A DNA stretch of 35,623 nt, from assembly GCA_913045445.1 (NCBI GenBank), contig CAJWQP010000011.1, forward strand, positions 1 through 35,623, given 5' to 3'. Shown here piece by piece: positions 33,213-35,623 of this stretch (its first letter is position 1; each line of letters begins with the position of its first letter). The position numbers and the translations under genes are program-made. The stretch comes from an uncultured Nitrospina sp. (lineage in GTDB: Bacteria; Nitrospinota; Nitrospinia; Nitrospinales; VA-1). The notes under the pieces were generated by a model that saw only the letters and a program-made list of their open reading frames with translations, was not told where the DNA came from and did not search any database.

Positions 33213-33610
33213 CTATTGTCCAGGGGGCCGATAGTCGATGGTTAGCTTGGTGGCCTCATCAATCCCCTCTGGTGTCAACAGAACCGTGGCCTTGACGTTG
33301 GCTGCCCCGCTGGCGTTGACTACTAGCGAAACTGCAGTGAATGTCACGTTGTCGGGAACATCTACGATGAGGTACACATCGTCATCACCAAAGGCATAAT
33401 AAAACGCTTCTAGGGTGTGTGCCGCCCATCTTCCTTAATAGGCTCTCCACCATGGCTCTACGTGACGTACCACCATCCTTGAGGAGGCCCTTCACACCTT
33501 CCGTAGTGTATGAAGCCCGAAAAAGATACTTTCCCATGTCACACCCCCTGTGTTTTGTTTTCCTGCTTCTAAGAACACCAATCACCGCCAACAGGTACGG
33601 AAACCCGGTT
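33195..33610. repeat. 13-bp direct repeats flanking the GYD-domain remnant
   Basis: CGGAAACCCGGTT occurs at 33195-33207 and again at 33598-33610 in the same orientation, 403 bases apart. The next bases (GTCC and CTCC) are nearly the same. The pair brackets the GYD pseudogene. It may be an insertion or excision footprint, or chance. Confidence 0.5.
33213..33537 (-). pseudogene. GYD-domain protein with one frameshift
   Basis: From ATG (33537) the minus strand reads MGKYLFRASYTTEGVKGLLK, then SRRAMVESLLRKMGGT. One base out of frame it continues LEAFYYAFGDDDVYLIVDVP, NASGAANVKATVLLTPEGID and stops at 33213. Joined, this is a complete protein of about 107 aa of the GYD family (ferredoxin-like fold, function unknown). 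The region is 325 bases, one more than a multiple of three, so one extra base near 33418 breaks it. This could be a real mutation or a sequencing error. Confidence 0.75.
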
Positions 33611-33767
33611 CTCCAGCAAAAAGACCGGTTTGCCGGGAAGTTTTTCGCACGCCCGGGCGAGCGTGCTCCAGATCGTCCAGGTAATCGTCAAAACGCTCGC
33701 CTGATAAGAACTCGCTTTTTGAGATCGGATAGATTGAAATTTTATAATTGTGTTTCAAATCATTCAT
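33569..33767 (-). pseudogene. Unknown short gene or fragment, frameshifted
   Basis: The minus-strand frame from 33767 reads YKISIYPISKSEFLSGERFD, then DYLDDLEHAR. One base out of frame it continues CEKLPGKPVFLLENRVSVPV and stops at 33569. The length (199) is again one base over a multiple of three, with the break in a CGCCCGGGCG run near 33657. I do not recognise the family. It abuts the HsdR remnant. Confidence 0.35.
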
Positions 33768-34335
33768 CTATCTCAGGGGATTCACTCGGACTGCCTCAGA
33801 ATAATTCTTGTAAAACCTCTCCTTCACATACTTGTATCGATTGGGTTCGGTCAGTTTCTTGTAGCAGTCCAAACTTTCATCCACTAAACCTTGAAGGAAT
33901 ACATCGAACTTCTTGTCAAACACGAACCTCTTGTTGGATTCCGTATTGTCAGAAGTTTGAACCTCCTTCTTTAGTGCTTCATCATCTTGGAGTTGTTTTT
34001 GAATCTTCCCCAAGTTTACTTTATCCTCATCAGTCAAGTCACTACCAAAGCTCTCGTTCAGAACTTGGATGATATGGGATAGTGGTTTTTCGGTTCTTCA
34101 GTTGGAGTCCCACCAACTTCGATTGAAATCGGTTCTAGTCCCCCTTCTTCTTTTACCAAAGATATTTTTTGACTGTGTTTCTTCTCTATTCTAAAATATT
34201 CCAAATCCACATAAGAGAATAGATCCGTCAATTTTTTAGTTTGTTTTTTGGGGAGTTTCCTGTTTAGGAATCGTAGGAAGATATACAGTTTTTCAAGATT
34301 TATATCCTTGAACGAGATTATTTGAGACAGTCACA
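33768..34335 (-). pseudogene. Type I restriction enzyme HsdR, C-terminal remnant
   Basis: The minus strand reads LEKLYIFLRFLNRKLPKK, then VDLEYFRIEKKHSQKISL and GGTPTEEPK. After a one-base frame change near 34090 (short A-run) it continues PLSHIIQVLNESFGSDLTDE and ends YKYVKERFYKNYSEAVR at 33768. These are features of the C-terminal part of type I restriction R subunits (EKLY...FLxRKLP, LSxIIxxLNExFGxD). The helicase and nuclease domains are missing, and no hsdM or hsdS is present. Confidence 0.6.
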
Positions 34336-34482
34336 GCAGTACATCAACAATTACAACAGTATATAGAGAAAGGAAAAAGAGCAAAGTTATCAAAAGCAAA
34401 TTCGGAAGTTATAGTTTTCAGTGAAAAACTAAAAATTGCGGGTACAGTTGATTTATTGAGGCAGTTAGCAATACAATCTTGA
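34327..34482 (+). pseudogene. PD-(D/E)XK nuclease-like fragment
   Basis: The plus-strand frame reads AVHQQLQQYIEKGKRAKLSK and then VIVFSEKLKIAGTVDLLRQL before a stop at 34482. E-x-AGTVDLL resembles the core of RecB/Cas4-type nuclease domains. The junction with the oppositely oriented HsdR remnant is abrupt, near 34330. Too short to be functional; recognition is tentative. Confidence 0.35.
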
Positions 34483-35075
34483 TTAAAGTATCTATTGAAG
34501 AAAAAGGCACAACACCTTGAAAAATCAATATAAATTTTCTATTTTCTGAGACCAACTGATACTAAACTGAAAGCTTTTAATGGCAGCAAGTTCGAAAATT
34601 ATTGATGCTTTGATTGCCTATGTCTGATTTTTAGGGAAAGCTTAATCGAGCACGGGAAAACGAGCGCATTACAGGGACCCTCTCCCTGATTGATCATTGT
34701 ACTGATAGCCTCTCCGATTAAACGCTACAATTTTATAACTGTTTCTGGTTTATAAAAAACTCCCATCGGAAAATGGGAATATTTCTGTTTGGATACTTTG
34801 ACATGAATCAAATTGCATAACAATTGATATCCAAAAAATCCGATATACATGCTACAAAATTTATTTGAAGATCTAAATTTTTTAAGTTTTCTAATTTATT
34901 TAAAAAAATATCGATATTTTTGTTATGAAGAATTATTCTTTCTGAAAAATCTGTAAATAAATCATACCCATTTTCGACTTTGTCAATGGTAAACGGTTAT
35001 TTCGAATGATAAAGTTTTCCTAGATGAGGATCCTTCTTCAAATAATCTTCCCGCTAAATAAAGCACTTGATAATT
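34483..35075. other. AT-rich gap without genes
   Basis: About 590 bases with no gene I can support. Two small hairpins are visible: CAGGGA/TCCCTG (34672-34688) and TCCCAT/ATGGGA (34761-34778). The second has an A-run before it and a T-rich stretch after it, so it could terminate transcription weakly in either direction. Confidence 0.4.
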
Positions 35076-35623
35076 TTAAGTAACAGAAAATCTCATAACA
35101 GGCTTTTCATCTATGGGCAAGTGTACAAGGGTAGCGAAGAATGAAAGTCCAATCGATAAGTAGAATGCATAATCATAAGAACTGTATTGATCAAAAAAAT
35201 ATCCTCCTAGATAAGCTCCCAAAAAACTGCCTATTTGATGGCTAAAAAATACAATTCCATATAGCGTAGCTAAATATTCAGTTCCAAAAATCTGGGAAAC
35301 AATACCATTGGTTGGCGGTATAGTAGCAAGCCAAAGATAACCATAAAGAACGCCAAAACCAAGGGCCGTGTAGCGGGAAGGAGGCAAAAATATAAATAAA
35401 ACTAGTACTATTCCACGTGAAAAATACAGAATGCTCAACAGTATTTTCTTACTATATTTTCCGGACAAAAATCCAAAGGTTAGCGTGCCAAAAATGTTAA
35501 AAAGACCTGTTAACGATAAAATTGCAAAAGCTGTCCACGCTTCAAAGCCTCTTTCTTGCATATATCCAGGTATATGTGCTGCAACCAAAGTAATATTAAA
35601 TCCGCAAACGAAAAAACCAAAAA
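35076..35623 (-). CDS. MFS transporter, C-terminal part (runs off the window)
   Basis: The frame is open to the window edge (FFVCGFNITLVAAHIPGYMQ), so the listed TTG start at 35588 is only internal. The visible 182 residues contain about five membrane segments (LTGLFNIFGTLTFGFLSGKY, SILYFSRGIVLVLFIFLP, YGIVFFSHQIGSFLGAYLGG). They end EKPVMRFSVT. GxLSGKYSKK is the loop motif of major facilitator superfamily carriers (monocarboxylate/oxalate-like subgroup by general look). The substrate cannot be named. Confidence 0.8.
   Translation of the reverse strand, partial: FGFFVCGFNITLVAAHIPGYMQERGFEAWTAFAILSLTGLFNIFGTLTFGFLSGKYSKKILLSILYFSRGIVLVLFIFLPPSRYTALGFGVLYGYLWLATIPPTNGIVSQIFGTEYLATLYGIVFFSHQIGSFLGAYLGGYFFDQYSSYDYAFYLSIGLSFFATLVHLPIDEKPVMRFSVT

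Noticed and set aside
33419-34072. 217-aa plus-strand ORF
   Set aside because: It is the antisense shadow of the GYD, unknown and HsdR remnants, whose minus-strand reading makes protein sense.
1-35623. CRISPR arrays, tRNA or rRNA genes, riboswitches
   Set aside because: No regularly spaced repeats beyond those listed and no recognisable RNA gene sequences were seen by eye.

Overview
The window suggests an anaerobic, organic-acid or ketone-degrading bacterium, most likely a Desulfobacterota (sulfate-reducer type) genome. That is an inference from gene content: two LivKHMGF-type ABC importers, MmgE/PrpD, DUF35-thiolase, hydantoinase/acetone-carboxylase-like subunits and a 2-oxo-acid dehydrogenase complex. 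Decayed IS1380-, IS91- and IS4-like transposases lie between the clusters. No rRNA, tRNA or CRISPR was seen. The odd length and the partial gene at the right edge suggest that the window may be a whole contig.

Region 1 (1-13312, visibly AT-rich): a TetR regulator whose promoter and first 46 codons are tandemly duplicated, then livK, a dead IS1380-like element, livH, an MmgE/PrpD gene translationally coupled inside the liv operon, livM, livG and livF. After these come two SDR dehydrogenases, an AMP-forming acyl-CoA ligase, a DUF35 zinc-ribbon/OB protein and a thiolase. This reads as an importer plus a CoA-dependent, beta-oxidation-like route for an unknown acid.

Region 2 (13313-14460): a scrapyard of truncated pieces (IS91 transposase N-terminus, P1B-type ATPase C-terminus, IS4-like transposase C-terminus) separating two clusters of different base composition.

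Region 3 (14461-32916, more GC-rich): a second TetR gene with an operator laid out like the first, but with a shortened ligand domain. It is followed by a ketone-carboxylase-like set: HyuA-1, acetone-carboxylase gamma-like Zn protein, UroD-family protein, HyuA-2 and HyuB. Then come a second complete livKHMGF set, a zinc-alcohol-dehydrogenase remnant, and E1alpha, E1beta, E2 and E3 of a 2-oxo-acid/acetoin-dehydrogenase-like complex whose E2 lacks a recognisable peripheral-subunit-binding domain.

Region 4 (32917-35623): decayed genes on the minus strand (GYD-domain protein, an unknown, HsdR C-terminus), each with a single-base frameshift. A nuclease-like fragment, an AT-rich gap and the C-terminal part of an MFS transporter running off the window follow.

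Working model (inference): both clusters are TetR-controlled uptake-and-activation modules. The five-gene carboxylase set could carboxylate a ketone to a beta-keto acid. The ligase, thiolase and SDRs of region 1 are the kind of enzymes that would make, activate and cleave such compounds, but whether the two clusters serve one pathway cannot be settled from sequence alone.
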